Shown here one piece after another: positions 56,045 through 64,000 of a stretch of 64,000 bases of DNA (position 1 is the first letter of the stretch; every line of letters starts with the position of its first letter). This DNA comes from Pseudohalocynthiibacter aestuariivivens (GTDB lineage Bacteria; Pseudomonadota; Alphaproteobacteria; Rhodobacterales; Rhodobacteraceae), in contig NZ_CP049037.1 in NCBI RefSeq assembly GCF_011040495.1, positions 2,666,001 through 2,730,000 of the forward strand. Reading direction: 5' to 3'. Below the pieces are notes generated by a model. The model saw only the letters and a list, made by a program, of their open reading frames with translations, searched no databases and was not told the DNA's origin. Position numbers and translations under genes: made by a program.

Positions 56045-56785
56045 ATGTCGAAACCATTCTTGATCCTGCAATTGCGGCCCGAAACAGAGGCGTCAGACGA
56101 TGAGTTTGCAGCCATTCTGCGCAAGGGTGGGTTGGACATAGATCAGACACTGCGGGTACGGCTGGATCAGCAGACGCTGCCTGCGACGCTTGATCTGGAC
56201 GACCTCAGCGGCGTGATCGTCGGCGGTGGCCCCGGATGCGTCAGCGACACGCCCGAGGAAAAGTCCGAGGCAGAGGCGCGGATAGAGGCCGAAGTCATGT
56301 CAATCATGCCGCAGATCACGGCCCGCGATTTCCCGTATCTCGGTTGTTGCTACGGTATCGGGATACTGGGCAAGCATCTGGGAGGCGCCGTCAGCAAATC
56401 GGCCTATGGGGAGCCCGTCGGCACCAGCCGGTGCGAAATGACGGCAGAGGGCCGCGCCGACCCCCTGTTGTCGGGCCTGCCCGATAGCTTTGATGCTTTC
56501 GTCGGTCACAAGGAGGCATTGCAGGCGTTGCCCGAGGGCTGTGTGCAACTCGTGCGCTCGGACCCGTGCCCCTATCAGATGGTGCGCTATGGCACGAACG
56601 TCTACGCAACACAGTTCCACCCGGAGGCGGATTCAGAGGGTTTCGTGACGCGCATCGGAGTTTACAAGCATCGCGGCTACTTCCCTCCCGAAGAGGCCGA
56701 AGCACTGACCGCGATGGCGCGGTCGGCGGATGTCCACGCGCCGGAAAAGGTGCTGCGCAATTTCGTCTCGCGGTATGCGCGCTAA
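56045..56785 (+). CDS. Class I glutamine amidotransferase-like protein
   Basis: 246 residues. Nucleophile C102 in PYLGCCYGIGILG and the catalytic His-Glu in YATQFHPEADSEGF define a class I amidotransferase triad. Such free-standing proteins are often annotated GMP synthase-like; the lack of a synthetase domain and of the usual GxCxGxQ glutamine suggest another amide or glutamyl substrate, as in gamma-glutamyl hydrolases. ATG 56045 fits the family N-terminus. Its stop overlaps the convergent GTP cyclohydrolase stop. Confidence 0.82.
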   Translation: MSKPFLILQLRPETEASDDEFAAILRKGGLDIDQTLRVRLDQQTLPATLDLDDLSGVIVGGGPGCVSDTPEEKSEAEARIEAEVMSIMPQITARDFPYLGCCYGIGILGKHLGGAVSKSAYGEPVGTSRCEMTAEGRADPLLSGLPDSFDAFVGHKEALQALPEGCVQLVRSDPCPYQMVRYGTNVYATQFHPEADSEGFVTRIGVYKHRGYFPPEEAEALTAMARSADVHAPEKVLRNFVSRYAR

Positions 56786-57873
56786 AACAGATGCCCTGAT
56801 TTTGCCGCCTTGGTGGCAAGGTAGGCTCGGTTCTGCACGGTCTCGCCGACCTTGAGCGGGACGCGCTCGGTCACGGTAATGCCACAGCTCTGCATCATCT
56901 CGATCTTGGCCGGGTTGTTTGTCATCAGCCGCACCTGACGAAAACCCATTTGCGCCAGAATGCCCGCCCCGATGCGAAAATCGCGCTCGTCATCCTCGAA
57001 CCCGAGGCGATGATTGGCCTCGACCGTGTCGAAGCCCTGATCCTGCAATGAATAGGCGCGCATCTTGTTCGCGAGGCCGATACCGCGACCCTCTTGATTG
57101 AGATAAAGGAGAACACCCGCGCCTTCCGCCCCCATCTGTGCCAGCGCTGCGCGCAGTTGCGGACCACAGTCGCATTTGAGGCTGCCCATCAGATCGCCGG
57201 TAAAGCAGGCCGAATGCAGCCGCGCCAGCACCGGGGCGGATCGGTCGGGCTGACCTATTTCGACCGCGTAATGTTCTTCACCGCCGTCCTCGGGGCGAAA
57301 GACATGCAACCGCCCGGCTTCTGACACCGCTAACGGCAGACGCGCCTGCACCACCCTGTGCAGGGGGCTGCTGGCCTCGATCATGTCCCGGCTTGGCCCG
57401 GCGGGCAGGCACGTCAGGCCGGACTGCTGGGCAAATGCGACCGGGTCCGCCACATCGGCCAGCAAAGCGGCAGGTAGCAGGCGCGCGGATTTCACCAACG
57501 CCAGCGCCAGCGCATGCATCGTGGCCGCGCCGCCGCGCGCGGTGACAAACGGGCCTTTCATCGGGGTGCGTAGATCATCCTTCGGGTCGGCCACAGCGTG
57601 GACCCAGGCAACATCGGCGCCCTCCGGCACCTCGATACGGGCCAGCGTGCCGTCATAGGCGCGCGCCTTTAGTGTCTCTGCCCGGCGCGCGGTCACGGCC
57701 AGTACGGGCGTTCCATCCAGCGTGCGCAACCCGGCAAGACGGTCGGCACGGACCGTCTCAGCAGCCAGCATGACAGTGCCAGCAGCCCCATCCGACAGCA
57801 CCACGGGCACGCCCATGCGCAGATCGGCACGCGCGCGGGCCAGCAGGTCGGTCAGGTCGGGCGAAAGGGTCAT
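56782..57873 (-). CDS. ribA: GTP cyclohydrolase II with divergent N-terminal domain
   Basis: 363 residues. The C-terminal RibA domain (about 150-350) has the zinc cysteines in SACFTGDLMGSLKCDCG, the EGRGIGLANKMRAYSLQ catalytic loop and ANHRLGFEDDERDF. It converts GTP to the first riboflavin intermediate. Residues 1-145 are not a normal RibB dihydroxybutanone-phosphate synthase (its acidic active-site motifs are missing), so this part is degenerate or repurposed. Confidence 0.87.
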   Translation of the reverse strand: MTLSPDLTDLLARARADLRMGVPVVLSDGAAGTVMLAAETVRADRLAGLRTLDGTPVLAVTARRAETLKARAYDGTLARIEVPEGADVAWVHAVADPKDDLRTPMKGPFVTARGGAATMHALALALVKSARLLPAALLADVADPVAFAQQSGLTCLPAGPSRDMIEASSPLHRVVQARLPLAVSEAGRLHVFRPEDGGEEHYAVEIGQPDRSAPVLARLHSACFTGDLMGSLKCDCGPQLRAALAQMGAEGAGVLLYLNQEGRGIGLANKMRAYSLQDQGFDTVEANHRLGFEDDERDFRIGAGILAQMGFRQVRLMTNNPAKIEMMQSCGITVTERVPLKVGETVQNRAYLATKAAKSGHLF

Positions 57874-57915
57874 CGGCTATCCCGTGGTCGTTGAATGCCC
57901 TCATCTAAGACTTTT

Positions 57916-57974
57916 TGAAACGGAATGAAACAATTCGTCGCTGTGCAACACTTGGGCGTGATCTGGGTGTTGCA
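57916..57974. promoter_or_regulatory. Control region upstream of the OmpR-family response regulator
   Basis: TGAAAC occurs at 57916-57921 and 57926-57931, two direct copies exactly ten bases apart, and again at 58011-58016. An inverted repeat TGCAACAC/GTGTTGCA (57944-57951, 57967-57974) has a 15-base spacer. Direct repeats on one helix face are the usual target of OmpR/PhoB-family dimers, so autoregulation is plausible. Confidence 0.45.
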
Positions 57975-58032
57975 ACCCTTGCCGCGCCACGCCGGGCCGC
58001 GCAAGTGTATTGAAACGACACAAGGAAAACGC

Positions 58033-58719
58033 ATGGCACAGCTCAAAAAAATTCTGCTGGTCGACGATGACGAAGATCTGCGCGAGGCGCTGAGCGAGCA
58101 GCTGATCATGACCGAAGATTTCGATGTCTTTGAGGCGGGTAATGGTGCCGAGGCAATGGCCCATGCCAAGGACACGATCTACGATCTGGTGATCCTCGAC
58201 GTCGGACTGCCTGACACCGACGGGCGCGAATTGTGCCGTCTGATGCGCAAACAAGGGGTGAAATCGCCCATCCTGATGCTGACGGGCCATGACGGCGACG
58301 CCGATACTATTCTGGGGCTCGACGCAGGCGCGAATGATTACGTGACCAAACCGTTCAAGTTTCCCGTGCTTCTGGCGCGTATTCGCGCCCAGCTGCGCCA
58401 GCATGAGCAATCCGAGGATGCCGTGTTTCAGCTGGGGCCATATACGTTCAAACCGGCGATGAAGATGCTGATTGCCGAGGATGACCGCAAGGTGCGCCTG
58501 ACCGAGAAAGAAACCAATATTCTCAAGTTTCTCTACCGCTCGACCGAGGGCGTGGTGGCGCGCGATGTGCTGCTGCACGAGGTCTGGGGGTATAACGCCG
58601 GCGTGACCACGCACACGCTTGAGACGCATATTTATCGTCTGCGGCAAAAGATCGAGCCAGACCCGTCGAACGCGCGCTTGCTCGTGACCGAAAGCGGTGG
58701 CTATCGCTTGTTGGCGTGA
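58033..58719 (+). CDS. OmpR-family response regulator (CenR-like)
   Basis: 228 residues. Receiver with D11-D13, phosphoacceptor D56 in LVILDVGLPDTDG, and VTKPFKFPVLLARIRAQLRQHEQSEDAVF; the winged helix includes VRLTEKETNILKFLYRS, LHEVWGYNAGVTTHTLETHIYRLRQKIE. This sequence type is strongly conserved in alphaproteobacteria and may correspond to the envelope regulator CenR, though I cannot verify that. AAGGAAAACGC precedes ATG 58033; the frame is open 108 bases further upstream. No kinase is adjacent. A strong terminator lies about 110 bases downstream. Confidence 0.88.
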   Translation: MAQLKKILLVDDDEDLREALSEQLIMTEDFDVFEAGNGAEAMAHAKDTIYDLVILDVGLPDTDGRELCRLMRKQGVKSPILMLTGHDGDADTILGLDAGANDYVTKPFKFPVLLARIRAQLRQHEQSEDAVFQLGPYTFKPAMKMLIAEDDRKVRLTEKETNILKFLYRSTEGVVARDVLLHEVWGYNAGVTTHTLETHIYRLRQKIEPDPSNARLLVTESGGYRLLA

Positions 58720-58831
58720 TCGGGAACCATTTGCCCCGGACCGTCGTTTGGTCAGCAGCGCATCGTTTGCCGCTACGAAGAAACCGCCCGCATATGCGGT
58801 CCCCAAGATATGCCCCTCCCTGTTGGACTGG

Positions 58832-58858
58832 CCCCGGTTTTTACCGGGGTCTTTTTTT
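58832..58858 (+). terminator. Intrinsic terminator after the response regulator
   Basis: Seven-base arms CCCCGGT (58832-58838) and complement (58843-58849), four-base loop, then TC and seven T (58852-58858). It separates the regulator from the pdh operon. It lies in the largest gene-free stretch of the window, 58720-59003. Confidence 0.88.
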
Positions 58859-58947
58859 GGTGCACCACTCTGAAACATAAAATCGACGGCGCGTCGGCGC
58901 CTGTTTCAAATTCGGTCTCGCCAGACACACTTGGACGCTGTATGATA

Positions 58948-58965
58948 TAGTTTAATGCTAAACTA
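58948..58965. promoter_or_regulatory. Palindrome in the pdh operon promoter
   Basis: TAGTTTA-ATGC-TAAACTA is a perfect inverted repeat. TTGGAC (58931-58936) could be a -35 with its -10 (TAATGC, 58953-58958) inside the palindrome, so a bound repressor would block transcription. TATGAT (58941-58946) is another possible -10. TGAAAC (58871-58876) and GTTTCA (58903-58908) form a wider pair upstream. Confidence 0.5.
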
Positions 58966-59003
58966 CCTGTTCCGAGATGCCAGCAAGAAGGAGCCGAACG
59001 CCC

Positions 59004-60020
59004 ATGGCTGCCAAGAAATCGAGCGCAAAATCAAACGCCTCGGCGGATGAACTCAAGGCCTACTATCGCGACATGCTGCTGATCCGTCGATTCGAGGAAA
59101 AGGCCGGTCAGCTATATGGCATGGGTCTGATCGGCGGGTTCTGCCATCTCTATATCGGGCAGGAGGCCGTCGTCGTCGGACTCGAGGCCACCGCCAAAGA
59201 GGGCGACAAACGCATCACCACCTACCGAGATCACGGACACATGCTGGCCTGTGGAATGGACCCGAACGGCGTTATGGCCGAATTGACCGGGCGCGAAGGC
59301 GGTTACAGCCGGGGCAAGGGTGGTTCGATGCACATGTTCTCGACCGAGAAACATTTCTATGGCGGGCACGGCATCGTCGGGGCCAACGTACCGCTGGGCG
59401 CGGGGCTGGCATTCTCTGACAAATACCGGGGCAACGACCATGTGACATTTACCTATTTTGGCGATGGTGCCGCCAATCAGGGACAGGTTTACGAGACGTT
59501 CAACATGGCCGCGTTGTGGTCGCTGCCGGTGATCTTTGTGATCGAGAACAACCAGTATGCGATGGGTACTTCGCAGAAACGCTCGACCTCCACACAGGAC
59601 ATCTACACCCGTGGCGAGGCGTTCGGCATTCCCGGCGAAATGGTCGATGGCATGGACGTGCTGGCTGTAAGGGACGCGGGTCAAAAGGCCGTTGGCCACT
59701 GCCGCGCAGGCAAGGGGCCATATATCCTTGAGATCAAGACATACCGCTATCGCGGGCATTCCATGTCGGACCCGGCCAAGTACCGGACCCGTGAAGAAGT
59801 CCAGAAAATGCGCGAGGAAAAAGACGCGATCGAGCATGTGCGCGACCTGCTGCTGACCGGCAAGCACGCGACAGAGGACGATTTGAAAGCGATCGACAAA
59901 GAGATCAAGCAGATCGTCAACGCATCGGCCGATTTCGCCAAGGACAGCCCCGAACCGGCGGCCGCAGAGTTGTGGACTGATATCTACACCGACGTCGCAC
60001 CCCAGGAGTTGGTGGAATGA
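59004..60020 (+). CDS. pdhA: Pyruvate dehydrogenase E1 component, alpha subunit
   Basis: 338 residues. TPP-binding motif GDGAANQGQVYETFNMAALW...ENN, GHG/RDHGHMLACGMDPNGVMAELTGREGGYSRGKGGSMHMF and the phosphorylation-loop-like YRYRGHSMSDPAKYR are those of heterotetrameric E1-alpha. It decarboxylates pyruvate and passes the acetyl group to lipoate. ATG 59004 follows AAGGAG (58988-58993) by ten bases. Start of the pdh operon; the next gene overlaps by four bases. Confidence 0.95.
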   Translation: MAAKKSSAKSNASADELKAYYRDMLLIRRFEEKAGQLYGMGLIGGFCHLYIGQEAVVVGLEATAKEGDKRITTYRDHGHMLACGMDPNGVMAELTGREGGYSRGKGGSMHMFSTEKHFYGGHGIVGANVPLGAGLAFSDKYRGNDHVTFTYFGDGAANQGQVYETFNMAALWSLPVIFVIENNQYAMGTSQKRSTSTQDIYTRGEAFGIPGEMVDGMDVLAVRDAGQKAVGHCRAGKGPYILEIKTYRYRGHSMSDPAKYRTREEVQKMREEKDAIEHVRDLLLTGKHATEDDLKAIDKEIKQIVNASADFAKDSPEPAAAELWTDIYTDVAPQELVE

Positions 60021-60415
60021 GCGCACATTTCGAGATTCACGTAAATGATATGGACCGCGCCAAGCAGTTCTACAGCAAGGTACTGGGCTGGCGGTTCACC
60101 CCGATGAGCGAGGGCGGCGGTGACGAGGCCGCCTATCATCTGGTCGAAGGCGACGGTATCGGAGCAGAGCACGGCCTGACCGGCGGATTGTTGCGGCGCA
60201 TGGACAAGAGCCATGACGCAGGCAGTGCGATTCGCGGCTGTACGCTGACCTTTGATGTGGGTGACGTGGATGCGGTTTATGCAACGGCACTCGCCAATGG
60301 CGGGTCCGAGGCGTTGCCGCCCACCGATTACCCAGGCATTGGCCGAGTCGCCTATTGCGAGGATGGCCAAGGCAATGTGTTCGGCTTTATCACGTCTGCA
60401 GGGGAGAGCGAGTAG
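60017..60415 (+). CDS. VOC-family (glyoxalase/bleomycin resistance-like) protein inside the pdh operon
   Basis: 132 residues, one VOC module of two beta-alpha-beta-beta-beta repeats: HFEIHVNDMDRAKQFYSKVLGWRF at the N-terminus and DPGIGRVAY-type CEDGQGNVFGFI at the end. Start ATG overlaps the pdhA stop and its stop immediately precedes pdhB, so it is translationally coupled on both sides. A function in detoxifying dicarbonyls or binding an effector is possible; none is known. Confidence 0.85.
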   Translation: MSAHFEIHVNDMDRAKQFYSKVLGWRFTPMSEGGGDEAAYHLVEGDGIGAEHGLTGGLLRRMDKSHDAGSAIRGCTLTFDVGDVDAVYATALANGGSEALPPTDYPGIGRVAYCEDGQGNVFGFITSAGESE

Positions 60416-61792
60416 ATGCCAACAGAAATCCTGATGCCCGCCCTCAGCCCGACGATGGAAGAGGGAACATTGGCCAAATGGCTGGTCAAAGAAGGTGATA
60501 CCGTCAGTTCCGGCGATATCCTTGCCGAGATCGAAACTGACAAGGCAACGATGGAATTCGAGGCCGTGGACGAGGGCACCATCGGCAAGATCCTGATTGC
60601 CGAGGGCACCGAGGCGGTCAAAGTGAACACTGCCATCGCCGTGCTGCTGGAAGAGGGCGAAAGCGCCGACGATATTGGCGACACGTCTGACGACGTTGCA
60701 AAGCCTGCGCCAACCGCTGAACCACAAACTGCCCCCGCACAACCGCGCGCCGCGTCCAGTGCGGCTGCGCCGCAATCCAACGCCAGTCCGGATTGGCCCG
60801 AAGGCACCGAGATGAAGAAACAGACCGTGCGCGAGGCACTCAATTCGGCCATGGCCGAAGAGATGCGCCGCGATGGCGATGTCTTTGTCATGGGTGAGGA
60901 AGTCGCCGAGTATCAGGGTGCCTACAAAATCACCCAAGGGCTGCTGGATGAATTCGGTGCCAAGCGCGTCATCGACACACCGATCACCGAACATGGCTTT
61001 GCCGGGATCGGCGTCGGCGCGGCCTTTGGCGGTCTGCGGCCTATAGTGGAGTTCATGACGTGGAACTTTGCCATGCAGGCGATTGACCAGATCATCAATT
61101 CGGCGGCCAAGACGCTATATATGTCGGGTGGTCAGATGGGCTGCCCCATCGTGTTCCGTGGTCCGAACGGCGCTGCGGCGCGTGTCGGCGCGCAGCATTC
61201 GCAGGATTACGCCGCATGGTATGCACAGATACCGGGGCTGAAAGTGGTGCAACCCTATTCCGCCGCTGACGCCAAGGGCCTGCTGAAATCCGCGATCCGT
61301 GACCCCAACCCGGTCGTGTTTTTGGAAAACGAAATCCTCTACGGGCGCAGTTTCGACGTGCCGGTTCTGGAGGATTTCACCATTCCCTTTGGCAAGGCGC
61401 GCATCTGGCGCGAGGGGGGCGACGTGACCATCGTCAGCTTTGGCATCGGTATGACCTATGCGCTGGAGGCAGCGGATAAGCTGGCCGAGGAGGGGATAGA
61501 TGCCGAAGTGATCGACCTGCGCACCCTGCGCCCCATCGACTATGACACGGTGCTGGCATCGGTGATGAAAACCAACCGCTGCGTCACGGTCGAAGAAGGC
61601 TGGCCCGTGGGCGCCATCGGCAACCATCTGTCGGCGGTGATCATGGAACGCGCCTTCGACCACCTCGACGCCCCGGTGCTTAGCTGTACGGGCAAGGATG
61701 TGCCGATGCCCTATGCCGCCAACCTCGAGAAACTGGCGCTGACGTCAGTGGATGAGGTGATCGAGACCGTGCGAAAAGTGACCTACCGCTGA
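60416..61792 (+). CDS. pdhB: Pyruvate dehydrogenase E1 component, beta subunit, with lipoyl domain
   Basis: 458 residues. N-terminal lipoyl domain (1-80) with the lipoylated K43 in ETDKATME, an Ala/Pro linker (about 88-130), then the E1-beta domain from [35 protein letters not shown] to the C-terminus, including [20 protein letters not shown]. The fused lipoyl domain on E1-beta is typical of alphaproteobacteria. Its lipoyl domain is almost identical to that of the following E2. Confidence 0.95.
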   Translation: MPTEILMPALSPTMEEGTLAKWLVKEGDTVSSGDILAEIETDKATMEFEAVDEGTIGKILIAEGTEAVKVNTAIAVLLEEGESADDIGDTSDDVAKPAPTAEPQTAPAQPRAASSAAAPQSNASPDWPEGTEMKKQTVREALNSAMAEEMRRDGDVFVMGEEVAEYQGAYKITQGLLDEFGAKRVIDTPITEHGFAGIGVGAAFGGLRPIVEFMTWNFAMQAIDQIINSAAKTLYMSGGQMGCPIVFRGPNGAAARVGAQHSQDYAAWYAQIPGLKVVQPYSAADAKGLLKSAIRDPNPVVFLENEILYGRSFDVPVLEDFTIPFGKARIWREGGDVTIVSFGIGMTYALEAADKLAEEGIDAEVIDLRTLRPIDYDTVLASVMKTNRCVTVEEGWPVGAIGNHLSAVIMERAFDHLDAPVLSCTGKDVPMPYAANLEKLALTSVDEVIETVRKVTYR

Positions 61793-61804
61793 GGAGCCTG
61801 AGAC

Positions 61805-63112
61805 ATGACCATTGAAATTCTGATGCCCGCCCTTAGCCCCACGATGGAAGAAGGCACACTCGCCAAATGGCTGGTCAAGGAGGGTGACACCGTGTCCTCC
61901 GGTGATCTGCTGGCCGAGATTGAAACCGACAAGGCGACGATGGAGTTCGAAGCTGTTGACGAAGGAACCATCGGCAAACTTCTGATTGCCGAGGGCACTG
62001 AAGCGGTGAAAGTAAACACCGCCATCGCCGTGCTGTTGGAGGAAGGCGAAAGCGCGGACGACATCGGCACCACCAGCGCGCCCGATGCAGCGCAGGTGGC
62101 AGACACGCCGAAGCCAGAGAGTTCAGAGAAGCCCGCGCAACAGGCCGCAGCCCCCGCCGCACCCAAAACCGAGGGCGGCGACCGGGTCTTTGCCTCCCCC
62201 CTCGCGCGGCGCATCGCGGCGGACAAGGGGCTGGACCTGAGCCAGATCACGGGCTCTGGCCCGCACGGGCGGATCGTCAAGGCGGATGTAGAGGCGGCAA
62301 CGCCGGGCACCACGGCGAAATCCGCCGAAACTGCCGCACCAAAAGCCGAACAAGCACCGCAGGCCACCGCCATGCCCGCAGGCCCCAGCGCCAGCAGCGT
62401 GGCAGCGATCTACGAGGACCGTGAATACGAGGAAATCAAACTCGACGGGATGCGCAAGACGATCGCCGCGCGCCTGACAGAGGCCAAGCAAACCGTGCCG
62501 CATTTCTACCTGCGCCGCGATATCCGGTTGGATGCGCTGCTGAAATTCCGCGGTGACCTGAACAAACAGCTAGAGCCGCGCGGTGTGAAGCTCAGCGTGA
62601 ATGATTTCATCATCAAAGCTTGCGCATTGGCCCTCCAAGCTGTGCCTGCCGCCAATGCGGTCTGGGCGGGCGACCGGGTGTTGCAACTGAAACCGTCCGA
62701 TGTGGCCGTGGCCGTGGCAATCGAGGGCGGCCTCTTTACCCCGGTGCTGAAGGATGCGGACATGAAATCGTTGTCGGCGCTGTCGGCCGAAATGAAAGAC
62801 CTCGCCACCCGCGCGCGCGACCGAAAACTCGCCCCGCATGAATATCAGGGCGGCAGCTTTGCCATCTCTAACCTTGGCATGTTCGGCATTGATAATTTCG
62901 ACGCGGTGATCAACCCGCCACATGGCGCGATTCTGGCCGTGGGCGCTGGTGTAAAAAAACCCGTTGTTGGCAAAGATGGCGAATTGTCCGTCGCTACCGT
63001 CATGTCCGTCACGCTGTCGGTGGATCACCGGGTGATCGACGGCGCGCTGGGCGCTGAATTGCTTCAGCATATCGTTGATAATCTGGAAAGCCCGATGGTG
63101 ATGCTCGCCTGA
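61805..63112 (+). CDS. pdhC: Dihydrolipoamide acetyltransferase (E2 of pyruvate dehydrogenase)
   Basis: 435 residues. One lipoyl domain (1-80, K43), a linker, a peripheral subunit-binding domain (about 118-155, [29 protein letters not shown]), a second linker and the acyltransferase domain ending with [14 protein letters not shown] (H408, catalytic). It forms the core of the complex and makes acetyl-CoA. Follows pdhB by 12 bases. The E3 gene is not in the window. Confidence 0.95.
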   Translation: MTIEILMPALSPTMEEGTLAKWLVKEGDTVSSGDLLAEIETDKATMEFEAVDEGTIGKLLIAEGTEAVKVNTAIAVLLEEGESADDIGTTSAPDAAQVADTPKPESSEKPAQQAAAPAAPKTEGGDRVFASPLARRIAADKGLDLSQITGSGPHGRIVKADVEAATPGTTAKSAETAAPKAEQAPQATAMPAGPSASSVAAIYEDREYEEIKLDGMRKTIAARLTEAKQTVPHFYLRRDIRLDALLKFRGDLNKQLEPRGVKLSVNDFIIKACALALQAVPAANAVWAGDRVLQLKPSDVAVAVAIEGGLFTPVLKDADMKSLSALSAEMKDLATRARDRKLAPHEYQGGSFAISNLGMFGIDNFDAVINPPHGAILAVGAGVKKPVVGKDGELSVATVMSVTLSVDHRVIDGALGAELLQHIVDNLESPMVMLA

Positions 63113-63125
63113 GATATCATCTCGT

Positions 63126-63164
63126 AAAAAGTGTGGCCCGCCCCAGTCTGCTGCGGCGGGCCAC
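63126..63164 (-). terminator. Terminator shared at the end of pdhC and the convergent lipoprotein gene
   Basis: Perfect ten-base arms GTGGCCCGCC (63133-63142) and complement (63155-63164) with a 12-base loop. On the minus strand the stem is followed by AC and five T (complement of 63126-63130), so it fits best as the lipoprotein terminator; on the plus strand there is no T-run. Confidence 0.75.
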
Positions 63165-63170
63165 TCGACG

Positions 63171-63920
63171 TCAGGGCACGGGGGAGATTAGCGCCGTGAC
63201 CTCTAAAGCGACGTCGTCGACATACATCGTGCAATAGGCGGTCTGATCGTCTTCCGAATGCTCAATCAGGGCGCGCCCGTCCTCGATGGAAAAGACGAAC
63301 CAGTTATCTGCCGATCCGCGATTGACCCACTCTGCCACCGATCTTGTGACATCCACGGCACCCCCTGCCAGTGTATTGCCGGGGCGGGTGGCCCGGGTGG
63401 CGATCAGACCTGACGCATCGCGGTCGAAATCATACGCAGCAGTGGATAGCCCGGTCGCCGTCCCGATCCGGTAGCGGCACGGATTGGATGCCACGCCACT
63501 GTCAAGCAGCGGCATTGAACGGGTGGAAAAGGTCAGACGCGCAGCCTCGACAATGGTGCCGGCAGGCAACGCGTCCAGAACAAAGAATGTTTTCCCCTGA
63601 AACGCGTGGTGAACCCACAAGTCGCAAGGCACCGGGTCCGCGCCGCGATAAACCGATGAGCTGTAGCCCACCAGCAGGCCACGTTCGTCTAGCCCGCCGC
63701 GGGCATCCCATTCGCGCAGCATCGTCGACGCGGTGCCGCGCCGTTGCAGGAACGGGCAAACGCCATTGGTGTAGGCCCGTCCGACATGATGCACGCCCTC
63801 TATCGTCGGCCTGAAAGAGAAGCTGCGGGATTCAAGACTTCCCAGTCTGTCAACGAACCCGCAGGAACCCAGAACCAGTACACAGGCCGACCAGAGGAGA
63901 GTGTGTAAGAGCCTAGGCAT
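63171..63920 (-). CDS. Predicted lipoprotein with unusual leader hairpin
   Basis: 249 residues, not recognised. Lipoprotein signal MPRLLHTLLWSACVLVLGSC with the lipidated cysteine at residue 20. The mature chain is beta-rich with three further cysteines (in GVCPFL, PCDLWVH, NPCRYRI, CTMYVD) and a carbohydrate-binding or jelly-roll feel (VFVLDALPAGTIVEAARLTFSTR; NWFVFSIEDGRALIEHSE). A longer frame begins at ATG 63971, but it would translate through the inverted repeat at 63927-63961; the 63920 start gives a standard lipobox. Confidence 0.72.
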   Translation of the reverse strand: MPRLLHTLLWSACVLVLGSCGFVDRLGSLESRSFSFRPTIEGVHHVGRAYTNGVCPFLQRRGTASTMLREWDARGGLDERGLLVGYSSSVYRGADPVPCDLWVHHAFQGKTFFVLDALPAGTIVEAARLTFSTRSMPLLDSGVASNPCRYRIGTATGLSTAAYDFDRDASGLIATRATRPGNTLAGGAVDVTRSVAEWVNRGSADNWFVFSIEDGRALIEHSEDDQTAYCTMYVDDVALEVTALISPVP

Positions 63921-63926
63921 TGCGCA

Positions 63927-63961
63927 CCTGCTATGATCAATCTCAGGTTGATCATAGCAGG
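63927..63961 (-). promoter_or_regulatory. 14-bp inverted repeat in the lipoprotein gene leader
   Basis: Perfect arms CCTGCTATGATCAA (63927-63940) and complement (63948-63961) with a seven-base loop. On the lipoprotein mRNA the second arm ends in GCAGG, the only ribosome-binding-like sequence before ATG 63920, so the fold would hide it. It could equally be a protein operator. The last 30 bases of the window hold nothing else recognisable. Confidence 0.6.
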
Positions 63962-64000
63962 TCTCGTGCACTTCACCTATATTCAGGACAGGACCCGAGC

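Overview
The window reads as a chromosomal segment of a marine alphaproteobacterium of the Roseobacter group (Rhodobacteraceae). The evidence is gene content and gene order: a CcrM methylase with GANTC sites in its promoter, the ilvE-petP-petR block, a pyruvate dehydrogenase operon whose E1-beta carries a lipoyl domain, the two saccharopine dehydrogenases, ectoine catabolism genes, and many ABC importers for small nitrogenous osmolytes. The DNA is GC-rich throughout and coding is dense. I saw no insertion sequence, prophage, CRISPR array, rRNA or convincing tRNA, and no gene-free stretch longer than about 285 bases.

Layout. 1-4392: lysine catabolism by the saccharopine route, then mtgA, a glutathione transferase and queG. 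4440-6440: a lone HyuA-type ATPase subunit. 6469-17235: a LysR regulator divergent from a tight eight-gene block (MttB-like methyltransferase, kbl, a cysteine-synthase-fold PLP enzyme, tdh, a PEP-mutase-fold enzyme, an exported protein, a dimethylglycine/sarcosine dehydrogenase-type flavoprotein, a GlxA-type regulator). It looks like a catabolic operon for a methylated amino compound feeding the threonine/glycine node. 17312-18925: oxidative repair (glutathione peroxidase, msrB, msrA). 19017-19940: an EamA transporter.

19975-27704 is a polyamine locus: a PuuB-like oxidase, a Pot-type ABC importer, a divergent GntR regulator and a class III aminotransferase. 28334-34305 holds a lipoprotein, an M20 deacylase and ectoine/hydroxyectoine genes (doeA, eutB, eutC, doeX). 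34422-41558 is a second class III aminotransferase with a second Pot-like importer, whose two permeases have unusual extra domains.

41642-54365 is mostly housekeeping: ilvE, petP/petR, a membrane-bound winged-helix protein, agmatinase, rnhB, ccrM, an AlkB-like hydroxylase, mutY, a DUF721 protein, a DsbA-type thioredoxin, a CoA-transferase and lpxK. 54362-58719 continues with waaA, a DUF4170 protein, an amidotransferase, a GTP cyclohydrolase II protein and an essential-type response regulator. 59004-63112 is the pdh operon (E1-alpha, a VOC protein, lipoyl-E1-beta, E2). The window ends with a lipoprotein behind a long inverted repeat.

The main theme is import and breakdown of nitrogen-rich small molecules (lysine, polyamines, ectoines, methylated amines). 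The most unusual items are the 6.5-17.2 kb operon, the ectoine genes lacking their usual deacetylase and transporter, and the enlarged Pot-like permeases. All functions rest on reading motifs and gene context; no database search was run.
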